Positions 17,717 through 26,725 are shown, numbered from the stretch's first letter. The stretch: DNA of 64,000 nt from Hyphomicrobium sp. (GCA_019751875.1 JAIEMV010000001.1:275991-339990), one strand, 5' to 3'. Notes: generated by a model from the letters alone, not told the origin. Translations and numbers: made by a program.

Positions 17717-17739
17717 GACGTTTCGCGGCGCGAAACGTC
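17717..17739. repeat. Perfect 23-bp palindrome upstream of the small Arg-rich gene
   Basis: Arms GACGTTTCGCG and CGCGAAACGTC flank a single G. It lies 31 nt upstream of the start at 17686 and has no T-run on either side, so it is more likely an operator or structured leader than a terminator. A second inverted repeat (AAATCGC...GCGATTT, 17797-17817) lies 58 nt further upstream. Confidence 0.6.
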
Positions 17740-17890
17740 GTAATTGCAATCGGAACCGGCTTGGGCGAACCGGATATTTTTGGGATAGAGTCTTATAAAT
17801 CGCTCTATTCGCGATTTTCCACAAGATGAATTTCGTTAATTGGTTTTCAATGAGTGCGCTTTTTTTGGGTTCTGATCGCCGCTGCGCTGA

Positions 17891-19330
17891 TTATGAGCGT
17901 GGGGTAGAGCGCGATGCTTCCGTGCGTACGACAGGGCTTACCGGCTTGGGGACTTTCGTTCCGCTCAAGGTTGTTGGCTTGAACGCGCCGTCCTTCCCGC
18001 TGTCTCCTGTCTCGCCCGTGATGCCGGAAAAACGATAGTGGCCGGTGATTTCGTCGACGAACAGTCCGTCTTCCTGCTGTGGTCCCCAGCCGCGATTGTG
18101 AATGATAAGCGGGCGACCAGATGGGCCGGTCATATCGGAGACAATGGCAATGTGTGTACGGGAATGTCGGTTTTGCGGGCGCCAATACGTGACGATATCG
18201 CCTGCTTTATAATCCTCCGCGAAAGTTGAAATTGGCAGGCTTTGGCCGAAACGGGAGAAAAATTTTCGTAGGGTGTCGACGCGGCGATGGTCGATATTGG
18301 GATCGCCTGAACCGGTTTTGGTTTTTTGTACCAGTTCCTGAAGATCCAGGCCTAACGTGCGATAGGCGCGAATGATCACGTCGGTGCAGACACCGTACAT
18401 CGGGTGAACATCGCCCATCGGATATCGCAGGCGCGTGTAGCGATCGTTGTAGATGACGAAATCCTTGAGCTGGCTGCGGGCTGCAGCGGCCAATGCCAGG
18501 CCAAAGCTTTCAGCATCGCCGGGTGTCCATGTGATCGGCACGGACGGCGTGGGCTCGATGCGGCATTGCGACAGGCCAGCGCCAAGTGAATCCAATCCGC
18601 CGGGCAGATCCTGGGCGGTAACTGAGCGGTCAGGTGAAAGCATCGCCGTGGCAGCGGGAGCGGGATCTGCAGCGAAGATCATGGCCTGGTCTGAAGCGAG
18701 GGATACTGGCGCTTGGTCCAGCTCTGCCGTGCGGGCCGCTTCGAGGGCCAGCTCAGGGCTGGTCACGACTGGCGCATCCTGGAGATCCGTGGCCGCGACG
18801 GGATCGGGTGGCGACGTCACGGGTCGTTGAACCTGCGGCTCCAGTTCGGAAACGGAGACTTGCGGTACGCTTGTAGCTGGCGAAGCCGCGATTCGCGGCG
18901 CGGGCAGATCCGCTTCTTTCGCTAACAGCGTGGGAGGTGCGCGAGCAATCACGACCGTTGCAACGGGCGGAAGGCCGTTGAGGGCTCGGGTGGCGCCGGC
19001 GGTCGTTGTTGCGAACTCGCGTGACGGGGAACCGGCATTCGTCCAGCGGCCTACGGCGATCGTCATGGCGATGAGAAGGACCGGGAGCGCCAGCATGGCA
19101 GCATCGGCGCGGTCCGAGCGGGATGTTGCGGCAAGACGGCGCCACATCCTGCCGAGGTCGGTCAGGACCCCAGATGACGGGGGGCCGGAAGAGTGAGATC
19201 TGAGGGCGGCGTTACGGGAGGCGGTTTTCTGAGCCGTCGGATGCCGGCGACGCGAGGTATCGAGCGGCAGCGGAGTAGTGCGCGCCTTCCGCTTCCGTGG
19301 CTGCGATCTGGGCTTCTTCTGCTTCTTCAC
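17891..19330 (-). CDS. DUF1287-domain protein with N-terminal membrane anchor
   Basis: A 479-aa protein. Residues 1-45 are very basic. One membrane helix lies at about 78-95 (MLALPVLLIAMTIAV), followed by a 170-residue low-complexity Ala/Pro/Ser region. A C-terminal DUF1287 domain occupies about residues 285-445, with YPMGDVHPMYGVCTDVIIRA, DPNIDHRRVDTL, DIVTYWRP, HIAIVSD and LIIHNRGWGPQQEDGLF. DUF1287 resembles papain-like NlpC/P60 hydrolases, with the Cys in GVCTD and the His in HIAIVSD as the likely dyad. It is therefore probably a periplasmic hydrolase held at the inner membrane. No substrate is evident. Confidence 0.85.
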   Translation of the reverse strand: MKKQKKPRSQPRKRKARTTPLPLDTSRRRHPTAQKTASRNAALRSHSSGPPSSGVLTDLGRMWRRLAATSRSDRADAAMLALPVLLIAMTIAVGRWTNAGSPSREFATTTAGATRALNGLPPVATVVIARAPPTLLAKEADLPAPRIAASPATSVPQVSVSELEPQVQRPVTSPPDPVAATDLQDAPVVTSPELALEAARTAELDQAPVSLASDQAMIFAADPAPAATAMLSPDRSVTAQDLPGGLDSLGAGLSQCRIEPTPSVPITWTPGDAESFGLALAAAARSQLKDFVIYNDRYTRLRYPMGDVHPMYGVCTDVIIRAYRTLGLDLQELVQKTKTGSGDPNIDHRRVDTLRKFFSRFGQSLPISTFAEDYKAGDIVTYWRPQNRHSRTHIAIVSDMTGPSGRPLIIHNRGWGPQQEDGLFVDEITGHYRFSGITGETGDSGKDGAFKPTTLSGTKVPKPVSPVVRTEASRSTPRS

Positions 19331-19425
19331 GGCCGCGCCCCACGCCCGAATCCCAGTCAGACAATCTCCACTTTACCGCGTAAGTTGCTGGCGGGCCATC
19401 GCAAAACTGCTCCGCTCAAAATTAC

Positions 19426-20307
19426 TCATAGTCCCACGAGCCTGCGAATATCGGACGGTGAGGCGCCGTCTGCACGCAGGTCGCGCAAGCTCGTTCCGCG
19501 AGAGGACTTTGAGAGTTTGCGGCCGGCGGGGTCGAGCATCAAGTGGTGGTGGTAGTAGGTTTCGGGTTCCGGGAGGTCGAGGAGGACCTGGAGCAGTCGC
19601 TGAAGATGGGTGGCCTCGTAAAGATCCTTTCCGCGAACGACGTGGGTGATGCCTTGCATGGCGTCGTCGACAACGACCGCCAGATGATAACTCGACGGCG
19701 TATCCTTGCGGACAATGATCGCGTCCCCCCAGCGGGCGGGATCTGCTGGTACAACTTGGGGTGAGCTGGCTGCGTCGCCGTTCCACTCGTGGAAGGTGAG
19801 CGGCGCGCCGCAAAGGTGGGCCGAAGCCGCGCGGAGCGCCCGGTCCATGTCGAGGCGCAGACAGGCCGGCTCTCCGGCCGCCATGCGTTGCTCGATCTGC
19901 TCTTCAGGGACGCCTTTGCAGAGCCCGGGATACAGCGGCGCACCATCCGGATCGACGCCGGTCGGGCTGATGGCGACGGCATTTTCGATTTCAGTGCGGG
20001 TCGCAAAACATGGGTAGAGCAGTCCGCGCTCCCGAAGGTTGGCGGCGGCCGCCCGGTAGGCGTCAAAGCGGGTCGACTGACGCAATACGGGTTCTTCCCA
20101 CGCCAGGCCGAGCCAGCGAAGATCTTCGAGGATGTTGGCAACGTGCACCTCGCGTGTGCGCTGCATGTCGATGTCTTCGATGCGCAGAATAAAGCGACCG
20201 CCGTGGCGCCTCGCCAGATCGAAGCCGGTGATTGCCGACAGCGCATGGCCTAGGTGGAGATCGCCATTCGGGCTTGGCGCAAAACGAGTAACCAAGGGAG
20301 TATTCAC
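19426..20307 (-). CDS. gluQ: Glutamyl-Q tRNA(Asp) synthetase
   Basis: Activates glutamate and attaches it to the queuosine base at position 34 of tRNA(Asp). It looks like a glutamyl-tRNA synthetase without the anticodon-binding domain. The class I motifs are both present: HLGHA within TRFAPSPNGDLHLGHA, and KLSKS near the C-terminus. The zinc-knuckle region reads YPCFATR...YPGLCKG, so one of the usual CxC cysteines is Ala. I start at GTG 20307, right before the catalytic fold; a TTG at 20355 is the longer option and neither has a strong ribosome-binding site. About 293 aa. Confidence 0.92.
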   Translation of the reverse strand: MNTPLVTRFAPSPNGDLHLGHALSAITGFDLARRHGGRFILRIEDIDMQRTREVHVANILEDLRWLGLAWEEPVLRQSTRFDAYRAAAANLRERGLLYPCFATRTEIENAVAISPTGVDPDGAPLYPGLCKGVPEEQIEQRMAAGEPACLRLDMDRALRAASAHLCGAPLTFHEWNGDAASSPQVVPADPARWGDAIIVRKDTPSSYHLAVVVDDAMQGITHVVRGKDLYEATHLQRLLQVLLDLPEPETYYHHHLMLDPAGRKLSKSSRGTSLRDLRADGASPSDIRRLVGL

Positions 20308-20462
20308 GACAACGACTCGTGGGCTGCCACGACACAGTGTCCGGCTCGGCACCAACGTCTGGAATAAACGACAAGCGCTGGCTCAATCAATCGGCGCCGT
20401 TTTCAGCGAATGTCTGCAAGGCTTGATGGGCTTGATCGCGTCGCGCTTCGCGACAAACAGGA

Positions 20463-21215
20463 TCAGCGCTCACCGCCGCTGGCAACGGCCGCTGATTGTG
20501 GCTCAAGGACTGGAGCCAGCATGCGCTGCATACGGCTCACATCCTCGTCGCTGACGCGAAAGAAGCGGTTGCGCATCTGAGCGCGTCGCGACGCCTGGTC
20601 GATGTGCCCGGCCAAGAGCGTGATTGGAATTCCCCCTGGGGGGTAGAGAGCTGGTGTCCCCACCTGTTCGAAGCTCAGAAGATGCTTGTAATACGAAACC
20701 CACTCGGGGCGTGTAGCGACCACGATTGCGGAAATGTCAGCGGCACGGGCCGCAGCAAAGGCCGAGCGAACCATGAAGCCATAAAGCGTCGCGCGATAGG
20801 ATGTGTTGCCAATCTCAGGTTCGATGCACAGGCGAGAAACTTCCGCCAGGCCGTGGCTGGCTTTGAACTTCAGTTCGCCAAGCGCGGGGTAATACGGCGC
20901 GCATGGCAGCGACGCGAGAGGATCGCTGGGAAAGCTGAAACAGAGCCGCATGCTCGCAACGAGGCGGCCGTTATCAAACCCGCCGAAAATCGCGGTGGTC
21001 GGGAGATCATCATATTCGTCGCGGTATTCTTCGCCGTTGGCTGGGGCAATGAGTCCTTGGTTGGCGTAGGCGCGGTGGCGTAAACGGAACGCATCAACCA
21101 AATCAGGCCGGCGGGTCAGCAAGCGAATGTCGAACGCGTCTGCGTTGTTGCGCGGGTCCTGCGGGCTCGGCGCTCGGCGCAAACGGAATGGTACGAGTTC
21201 TGACTTGTCGCTCAT
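20463..21215 (-). CDS. N-acyl amino acid synthase FeeM-like, LuxI/GNAT-fold protein
   Basis: A 250-aa protein. The pattern FRLRHRAYANQGLI (about residues 43-56), DEYDDLPTTAIFGGFDNGRLVASMRL, LAEVSRLCIEPE and VATRPEWVSYYKHLLSFEQVG matches the FeeM-type N-acyl amino acid synthase domain, a relative of LuxI autoinducer synthases that moves an acyl chain from acyl-ACP to an amino acid. The exact product cannot be told from sequence. The N-terminal 30 residues are variable and basic. It stands alone, with no luxR-type gene or acyl carrier protein beside it. Confidence 0.75.
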   Translation of the reverse strand: MSDKSELVPFRLRRAPSPQDPRNNADAFDIRLLTRRPDLVDAFRLRHRAYANQGLIAPANGEEYRDEYDDLPTTAIFGGFDNGRLVASMRLCFSFPSDPLASLPCAPYYPALGELKFKASHGLAEVSRLCIEPEIGNTSYRATLYGFMVRSAFAAARAADISAIVVATRPEWVSYYKHLLSFEQVGTPALYPPGGIPITLLAGHIDQASRRAQMRNRFFRVSDEDVSRMQRMLAPVLEPQSAAVASGGER

Positions 21216-21359
21216 ATGAATGACTTTCGCCGCTATGGATGGAACCCTAGGAGGTATGAGGTAACCCGTTCGGAAGGAATTGGCCGCAAGGATTTGTGAA
21301 CTGCGGCGGACTAGCGCGGTCTCGTGACGGTGATTGTGCCGAGGGTTTCTCCCAACCTA

Positions 21360-21977
21360 TCACGGCAGCATTACTAAAATGGGAAGCAAACCAGCGAATT
21401 GTCCCCATTGCGCAACCGCCGCTATGGGAACGCCCAATAAAAACAAGCTTGACTGCATCAACGTCCTCACTGCGATCGCATGATTAATTGGTGCAATGCT
21501 CTCATTTCGCCAGCAGAAGCTGCGCGGGACGTGACGTCCAACGTGCTTGGCATAGGTGGTGTAGTTAGAGCCGAACTTCGCGGAAAGGAATTGCTCCTCC
21601 TGTCGCGTGACGCCCCTCAGTATCAGCGCGGTGGCCACCGCCAGTGTCAGCGAGACAACGGAACTCCCCCACAAGGCGCCGATGCCCGCTGCGCCAATAA
21701 TTGAGAATGAATACAGCGGATGACGAACCATGGCGTACGGTCCGTCTTGCACCAAGGCGACTTTCTTGCGTCCCCCGATGTAGGCAGCGCACCACGTGCG
21801 ACCTGCAATGGCCACGAGAATAAGCGCCAAGCCAATCAATTGGATGAGGCGAAAAACATTGGGATATTGCAGCCGCCACGTTGATCCGACGAACAACAAG
21901 ACCAACGCCGCGGTGACAGCGGCAAATCCCATAAGAAGCCGTCTATGAAATTGAGCACGTGACAAAGACTCTAACAT
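21360..21977 (-). CDS. Isoprenylcysteine carboxyl methyltransferase-like membrane protein
   Basis: A 205-aa protein with about five membrane helices. The motif DGPYAMVRHPLYSF (about residues 78-91) and the downstream EEQFLSAKFGSNYTTYAKHVGRHVP form the SAM/lipid-substrate signature of the ICMT/PEMT methyltransferase superfamily. A hydrophobic C-terminal extension of about 50 residues follows. The substrate is unknown. The gene is visibly AT-richer than its surroundings (51-53% G+C over 21361-21480 by my count), which suggests acquisition from elsewhere. It lies 217 nt downstream of leuC in a similarly AT-rich gap. Confidence 0.8.
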   Translation of the reverse strand: MLESLSRAQFHRRLLMGFAAVTAALVLLFVGSTWRLQYPNVFRLIQLIGLALILVAIAGRTWCAAYIGGRKKVALVQDGPYAMVRHPLYSFSIIGAAGIGALWGSSVVSLTLAVATALILRGVTRQEEQFLSAKFGSNYTTYAKHVGRHVPRSFCWRNESIAPINHAIAVRTLMQSSLFLLGVPIAAVAQWGQFAGLLPILVMLP

Positions 21978-22139
21978 AAAATCGTTCCTAGCCGGAGCTA
22001 TCGTTGGGCTAGTCGTCTGGGAACATCTTTCCGAACGGAAACATCATCCATCACCTCGCCCCGTAATATTAAATGGTCAAGCCGGTTTCGCAGGTATTTG
22101 CTCCCAAATCGGAAAAATCGATGGAGTGTCGAGTCGACA

Positions 22140-22171
22140 AAGAAAAACCCTGCGTCTTTGACACAGGGTTT
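22140..22171 (-). terminator. Rho-independent terminator of leuC
   Basis: On the minus strand an 8-bp stem (AAACCCTG/CAGGGTTT) with a 12-nt loop is followed by TTCTTT. It lies 23 nt past the leuC stop. Confidence 0.8.
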
Positions 22172-22194
22172 CGAATTCTGGGGCGATCGTCGGA

Positions 22195-23613
22195 TCAGTT
22201 CGCGTAGGTGCGAACATCGACAAAGTGTCCCGCGAGTGCGGCTGCGGCGGCCATGGTCGGTGACACAAGATGCGTGCGGCCTTTGTAGCCTTGCCGGCCT
22301 TCGAAATTTCGATTCGAGGTGGACGCGCAACGCTGGCCGGGCTTCAGCTGGTCGGGATTCATGCCGAGGCACATCGAGCAGCCGGGCTCGCGCCACTGGA
22401 AGCCCGCGTCCTTGAAGATCTTGTCGAGGCCTTCTGCTTCGGCCTGCTGCTTTACGAGACCGGAGCCGGGAACGATCATCGCATAGTCGAGCCGCGACGA
22501 GATTTTCTTGCCCTCAACAACTTTTGCAACGGCGCGCAAGTCTTCGATGCGGCCATTGGTGCAGGAGCCAATCCAGACGACGTCGAGCGGGATCTCGGTC
22601 ATCTTCGTGCCGGGCGTCAAACCCATGTAATCGAGGGCGCGGATCATCGAGGCGCGCTTGTTTTCGTTGTCGATCTTGGAGGGGTCGGGAACGGTTCCTG
22701 TGATGGCGACGACATCTTCTGGCGATGTCCCCCACGACACGATCGGCGGCAACTTGGCAGCATCGAGTTTGACGATGCGATCAAAGTGGGCGCCCTCATC
22801 CGTCTTGAGCGTCTCCCAATACTTCATTGCCATGTCCCAGGCGGGACCTTTCGGCGCTTTCGGGCGACCTTTGATGAAGGCATAGGTTTTTTCGTCGGGC
22901 GCGATCATGCCGGCGCGGGCACCGCCTTCAATCGACATGTTGCAGACCGTCATGCGGCCTTCCATGGACAGCGCGCGAATCGCTTCGCCGGCATATTCGA
23001 TGACCGAGCCTGTGCCGCCGGCGGTGCCTATCTCGCCGATGATGGCGAGTATGATGTCCTTGGCGCCAACGCCGCGCGGGGCCACTCCATCCACCTGGAC
23101 AAGCATGTTCTTGGCTTTTTTCTGGATGAGCGTTTGCGTGGCAAGCACATGTTCAACTTCAGATGTGCCGATGCCGTGCGCCAGCGCCCCGAACGCACCG
23201 TGCGTGGACGTATGGCTATCGCCACAGACGATCGTTGTGCCGGGGAGCGTGAAGCCTTGTTCGGGGCCGACGACGTGGACGATGCCTTGGCGCTTGTCGA
23301 GTTCGTTGAAGTATTCGATGCCAAAATCGCGAGCGTTCTGGGCCAGCGTCTCGACCTGGGTGCGGCTCTCGACGTCATCGATACCGTGCGAGCGGTCAGT
23401 CGTGGGCACGTTGTGGTCCACGACGGCCAGTGTCTTTTCGGGGGCGTGAACCTTACGGCCGGCCATGCGCAGTCCTTCGAAGGCCTGCGGGCTCGTGACC
23501 TCATGAACGAGATGACGGTCGATGTAGAGCAGGCAGGTGCCGTCGGGCTGGCGATCGACGACGTGGTCATCGAAGATTTTGTCGTAGAGTGTCTTAGGTG
23601 CAGTGTCGGCCAT
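22195..23613 (-). CDS. leuC: 3-isopropylmalate dehydratase large subunit
   Basis: With LeuD it isomerises 2-isopropylmalate to 3-isopropylmalate in leucine synthesis, using a 4Fe-4S cluster. From ATG 23613 it is 472 aa. Aconitase-family landmarks are [11 protein letters not shown], the substrate stretch [17 protein letters not shown], and the cluster cysteines in WIGSCTNGR and [22 protein letters not shown] appears near the end. An in-frame extension to 23688 lacks homology to the family N-terminus. leuD lies about 8 kb away at 31557, so the two subunits are not in one operon here. Confidence 0.97.
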   Translation of the reverse strand: MADTAPKTLYDKIFDDHVVDRQPDGTCLLYIDRHLVHEVTSPQAFEGLRMAGRKVHAPEKTLAVVDHNVPTTDRSHGIDDVESRTQVETLAQNARDFGIEYFNELDKRQGIVHVVGPEQGFTLPGTTIVCGDSHTSTHGAFGALAHGIGTSEVEHVLATQTLIQKKAKNMLVQVDGVAPRGVGAKDIILAIIGEIGTAGGTGSVIEYAGEAIRALSMEGRMTVCNMSIEGGARAGMIAPDEKTYAFIKGRPKAPKGPAWDMAMKYWETLKTDEGAHFDRIVKLDAAKLPPIVSWGTSPEDVVAITGTVPDPSKIDNENKRASMIRALDYMGLTPGTKMTEIPLDVVWIGSCTNGRIEDLRAVAKVVEGKKISSRLDYAMIVPGSGLVKQQAEAEGLDKIFKDAGFQWREPGCSMCLGMNPDQLKPGQRCASTSNRNFEGRQGYKGRTHLVSPTMAAAAALAGHFVDVRTYAN

Positions 23614-23734
23614 GGCGCGCGCGGAGCCTTCCAATGTGTGAAGAATGTGGAGGGTTGATAGCGCTGTCGCGCGGCGTTCGCAAATCAACCAGCAGCTGCG
23701 GGCCGATAAGCCGCGTCAAACGCCTGGCGGTGTC

Positions 23735-23765
23735 AAAAAAAAGCCGGGCGCGAGGCCCGGCTTTT
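23735..23765. terminator. Bidirectional terminator between leuC and the lysR gene
   Basis: A perfect 7-bp stem (GCCGGGC/GCCCGGC) with loop GCGAG is flanked by eight A on the left and TTTT on the right. On the minus strand it lies 132 nt past the lysR stop and upstream of leuC, so it probably ends the lysR transcript. Confidence 0.75.
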
Positions 23766-23896
23766 GAAAGTTGATCCTACCCGAACTGGTGAGACGGCTG
23801 GCGGTGGCAATTAGCCAGCCGGGCTCCACAACACCGGATGCTTCTTGTACGTCCGGAAACGGGGGCGGATCACGCCTTCGTGAAGGCGATGGAACC

Positions 23897-24808
23897 TCAA
23901 TATTGCAGCTGACGGGCCTTGGAAACCAGAAAATCGCGCAACACCTGGACCTTTTTGGATGTTTTCAGCTCCTCCGGATAGACGAAGAGTATCGGCAACG
24001 AAGGTTTGGAGAATTCAACCTTCGTCAGAACGTGGACCAGATCGGTTTCCTGTTCGGTCATGTAATCCGGGATCATTCCCACGCCGACACCGGCCATAAT
24101 GGCGTGTTTTATGGCGACGACCGAATTGACACGGAATGCGGCGTGGCGAGGCTCCACGCCCTCGCGGCCCACGGTTTCGAGCCAGGTAATGGCTGGCAGG
24201 TGCTGGGATGGTTGACCCGAATAGGAAATGATGCGGTGGGACCCGCCTTCCAGATCGGCCAGGGTTTCGGGCAGTCCGAAGCGGCGGACGTATTGGGTGG
24301 ACGCCATGGCGCGGACTTTGGCCGTGAAGAGCGGGCGGCGGATAAGTTCGGGCTGGTCGGGCTCGCGTGTCCAGATGGCGACGTCGGCCTCGCGCATGGC
24401 GATGTCGATCTGTTCGTCGTCGAGAATCAGATCGACACGAATATCTGGATAGAGGTCCATGAATTCGCGCATGCGCTGTGTGACCCAAACCGACCCGAGA
24501 CCAACGGGAGCTGCAACGCGCAGATCCCCTGTGGGCTTGGTCGCGGTGTCGCCGAGAAGCAGTTCCGCAGTCTGGAGCTTGCTCATCACTTCGGCGACGG
24601 TGCGGTAGAGGAGTTCGCCCTGTTCGGTGAGCACGAGGCCGCGGGCGTGGCGGTGGAAGAGGGCCACTTTGAGATCTTTTTCGAGGGCGGAGACCTGGCG
24701 AGAGACCGCGCTCTGACTCATATTCAGAGCGTCGCCGGCATGCGTGAAGCTGCCCGCTGCCGCCGAGGCGTGGAAGATGCGAAGCTTGTCCCAATCCATT
24801 TTCGGCAT
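23897..24808 (-). CDS. LysR-family transcriptional regulator
   Basis: About 303 aa. An N-terminal winged helix-turn-helix (MDWDKLRIFHASAAAGSFTHA; LNMSQSAVSRQVSALEKDL) is followed by the periplasmic-binding-like effector domain (GDLRVAAPVGLGSVWV; VGMIPDYM). I take the ATG of MPKMDWDK at 24808; another ATG lies 9 nt further in, and 24826 is an upstream option. It diverges from the SMP-30-like gene across 192 nt, which makes that gene a candidate target. No effector can be inferred. Confidence 0.93.
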   Translation of the reverse strand: MPKMDWDKLRIFHASAAAGSFTHAGDALNMSQSAVSRQVSALEKDLKVALFHRHARGLVLTEQGELLYRTVAEVMSKLQTAELLLGDTATKPTGDLRVAAPVGLGSVWVTQRMREFMDLYPDIRVDLILDDEQIDIAMREADVAIWTREPDQPELIRRPLFTAKVRAMASTQYVRRFGLPETLADLEGGSHRIISYSGQPSQHLPAITWLETVGREGVEPRHAAFRVNSVVAIKHAIMAGVGVGMIPDYMTEQETDLVHVLTKVEFSKPSLPILFVYPEELKTSKKVQVLRDFLVSKARQLQY

Positions 24809-25000
24809 CGCCCGCTGCTCATGCACCTGTCAACGGAAGTTACCGCATCAGGTCGTCAACTGAGAATAGCGGTTAAGGATGACCACGGCTTGTGTCCGGT
24901 CGCCGCACGGCTTAGCAACTTTGGCGGGGGGATCGGCGTTTCTCCCGGTCCATCACCGGTTGCGTGACGGCAATGATCAACGATCGAAAGAGGTTTCTGC

Positions 25001-25870
25001 ATGTCCGCCATTCGTCTTGCCGCTGTTTTAATTGGATTTGCTGCCGTTACAGCAGAGGCAGGACCGCGTGAAGCGACAAAGCTTTGGGAAACGGCCGGCT
25101 TCAAGAACCCTGAGTCGGCGCTGTTCGATCCGGAAGCGGGCGTCGTCTACGTGAGCAACGTGAACGGTGAAGGCACGGTGAAAGACGGGAATGGCTTCAT
25201 CTCGAAGATCTCGCCTGATGGCAAAGTGGTTGAGATGGAGTGGGTGTCAGGACTGGACGGTCCGAAAGGTCTCGCGCGGGTCGGTGGTAAGCTCTACGTG
25301 TCGGATATCGACAAGCTTGCGGAGATCGACATCGCATCGGGAAAGGTCGTAAAGCGGTATGATGCGAAGGACGCGAAGTTTCTCAACGACGTGGCGGCCG
25401 ACGCAGCGGGCAATGTGTACGTCAGCGACATGCTGACCAACACGATCTGGCGCCTGTCCAATGGCACATTCGAAGTGTTTCTGAAGGATGACAAGCTCGA
25501 AGGTCCAAATGGACTTCTCGTGGAAGGCGATACGTTGCTCGTGGGCGCCTGGGGCGTGATGACCGATGGCATGGCGACGAAGGTGCCGGGACATCTGAAG
25601 GTGGTCTCGCTCAAGGACAAGAACATCACGCCGCATGGAGATGGATCGCCGATCGGTAACCTCGATGGACTAGAGCCATTTGGTGACGGGGCATATCTTG
25701 TCAGCGATTGGATTGCGGGCAAGGTCATCCGGATCGGGCGCAAGGGTAAGGCGCGGGTGCTGGCCGATCTGGGGCAGGGGACAGCGGACCTCGGTTACGA
25801 TCCCAAAACGGCAACGGCATTCATTCCGCAAATGAAGACGGGGGTCGTGTACGGGTTCAAAGTGGAGTAG
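25001..25870 (+). CDS. Secreted SMP-30/gluconolactonase-like beta-propeller protein
   Basis: A 289-aa protein with a signal peptide (residues 1-20, ending in AEA) and a predicted six-bladed beta-propeller. Repeats such as PESALFDPEAGVVYVSNV, GPKGLARVGGKLYVSD, FLNDVAADAAGNVYVSD, GPNGLLVEGDTLLVGAW and LDGLEPFGDGAYLVSDW follow the SMP-30/strictosidine-synthase pattern, where the Asn of LND and PNG and the Asp of SDW normally hold a metal. A periplasmic lactonase is possible but unproved. AAAGAGG lies 7 nt before the ATG. It is divergent from a lysR gene. Confidence 0.82.
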   Translation: MSAIRLAAVLIGFAAVTAEAGPREATKLWETAGFKNPESALFDPEAGVVYVSNVNGEGTVKDGNGFISKISPDGKVVEMEWVSGLDGPKGLARVGGKLYVSDIDKLAEIDIASGKVVKRYDAKDAKFLNDVAADAAGNVYVSDMLTNTIWRLSNGTFEVFLKDDKLEGPNGLLVEGDTLLVGAWGVMTDGMATKVPGHLKVVSLKDKNITPHGDGSPIGNLDGLEPFGDGAYLVSDWIAGKVIRIGRKGKARVLADLGQGTADLGYDPKTATAFIPQMKTGVVYGFKVE

Positions 25871-25903
25871 CAGCCGCCGCCAGTGCGGTTCGGTCACCAC
25901 GCA

Positions 25904-26530
25904 TCAGGCGGGTTGGAAAATGGCTCGCACGAATTCGCGGTACAGCAAGACCTGACGGGGCAGATAATCTTTGTCGCGCAGGACTTTTGACAGAATGATC
26001 CCACCGTCGACGACGACCGACAACATGTCGGCCACGTCGTCGAGATTGACGTCGATGCGCGGGGGGTAGCGGGCTTCGATGCGCGACAGACGTTCGCGGA
26101 AGCGCTGGCGCCAGGCCAGAACCGCTTCGGCGCTCAGAGTCCTGACATCGCGGTCGAACAACCGTTCTTGATAGCAGTAGGACGCGACGAGACAGCCGGG
26201 GTGGCCCGAGGGCAAGTCGGCCAGAAGTTCGGCAAGCATCTTCAAGCCGACAAGGAAGCCGTGCAGGGGATCCTCGTTTAGCTCATCGGCCCGGCGGAAC
26301 AGATCGTCGAATAGGGCGGATTCGCGTTCGAGATATCGCGCCAATAATACGCGGGCGAGTTCGGACTTGTCGCGGAAGTGGTAGAAAAAGCCGCTTTTTG
26401 TGATGTTGGCCGCAGTGATCAGTTCGTCGATCGACGTGGCGCCGAAGCCTTTTTCAAGAATGGCGATTTCAGCAATGCCGAGAATGCGCTCGCGGGCGTC
26501 ACCGCGCTTTTTTGGTCCGCCGGTTAGCAT
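25904..26530 (-). CDS. TetR/AcrR-family transcriptional repressor
   Basis: A 208-aa protein with the TetR N-terminal DNA-binding domain (ERILGIAEIAILEKGFGATSIDELI; ITKSGFFYHFRDKSELA) and an all-helical ligand domain. The ligand domain includes GHPGCLVASYCYQERLF, a segment common in TetR proteins close to the AcuR/YxaF type. It diverges from the homocysteine methyltransferase-like gene and has a palindrome 3 nt before its start codon, so it probably represses itself. The inducer is unknown. Confidence 0.92.
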   Translation of the reverse strand: MLTGGPKKRGDARERILGIAEIAILEKGFGATSIDELITAANITKSGFFYHFRDKSELARVLLARYLERESALFDDLFRRADELNEDPLHGFLVGLKMLAELLADLPSGHPGCLVASYCYQERLFDRDVRTLSAEAVLAWRQRFRERLSRIEARYPPRIDVNLDDVADMLSVVVDGGIILSKVLRDKDYLPRQVLLYREFVRAIFQPA

Positions 26531-26532
26531 CG

Positions 26533-26551
26533 ACTGTACCTTCGGTACGGT
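26533..26551. promoter_or_regulatory. Probable TetR operator
   Basis: ACTGTACC-TTC-GGTACGGT is an inverted repeat with one mismatch per 8-nt arm. It abuts the tetR start codon, where a bound repressor would block tetR transcription or initiation. Confidence 0.5.
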
Positions 26552-26725
26552 AGCGCCGCCTGGACAGCGCTGCCTTGGAATTCGACGCGGCTATAGTCCG
26601 TCCCCAAACCTTTGATTATTATAAAGAAACAAATTTCTGACGCAACTGTACCGCCCGCTCGCTAGAGCACGCTTGAGCCGCCCGGTAGTCTTCGCGGACC
26701 TGAAATCTCACAAATAGAGGCACCC

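Noticed and set aside
20408-20462. Hairpin GTCGCG-CTT-CGCGAC downstream of the FeeM-like gene
   Set aside because: There is no T-run on either side, so it does not qualify as a terminator, and a 6-bp G+C stem is common by chance in this genome.
23783-23900. Short minus-strand frame after lysR ending in KKHPVLWSPAG
   Set aside because: About 29 codons, overlapping the lysR end, with no start signal or family; too short to support as a gene or relic.
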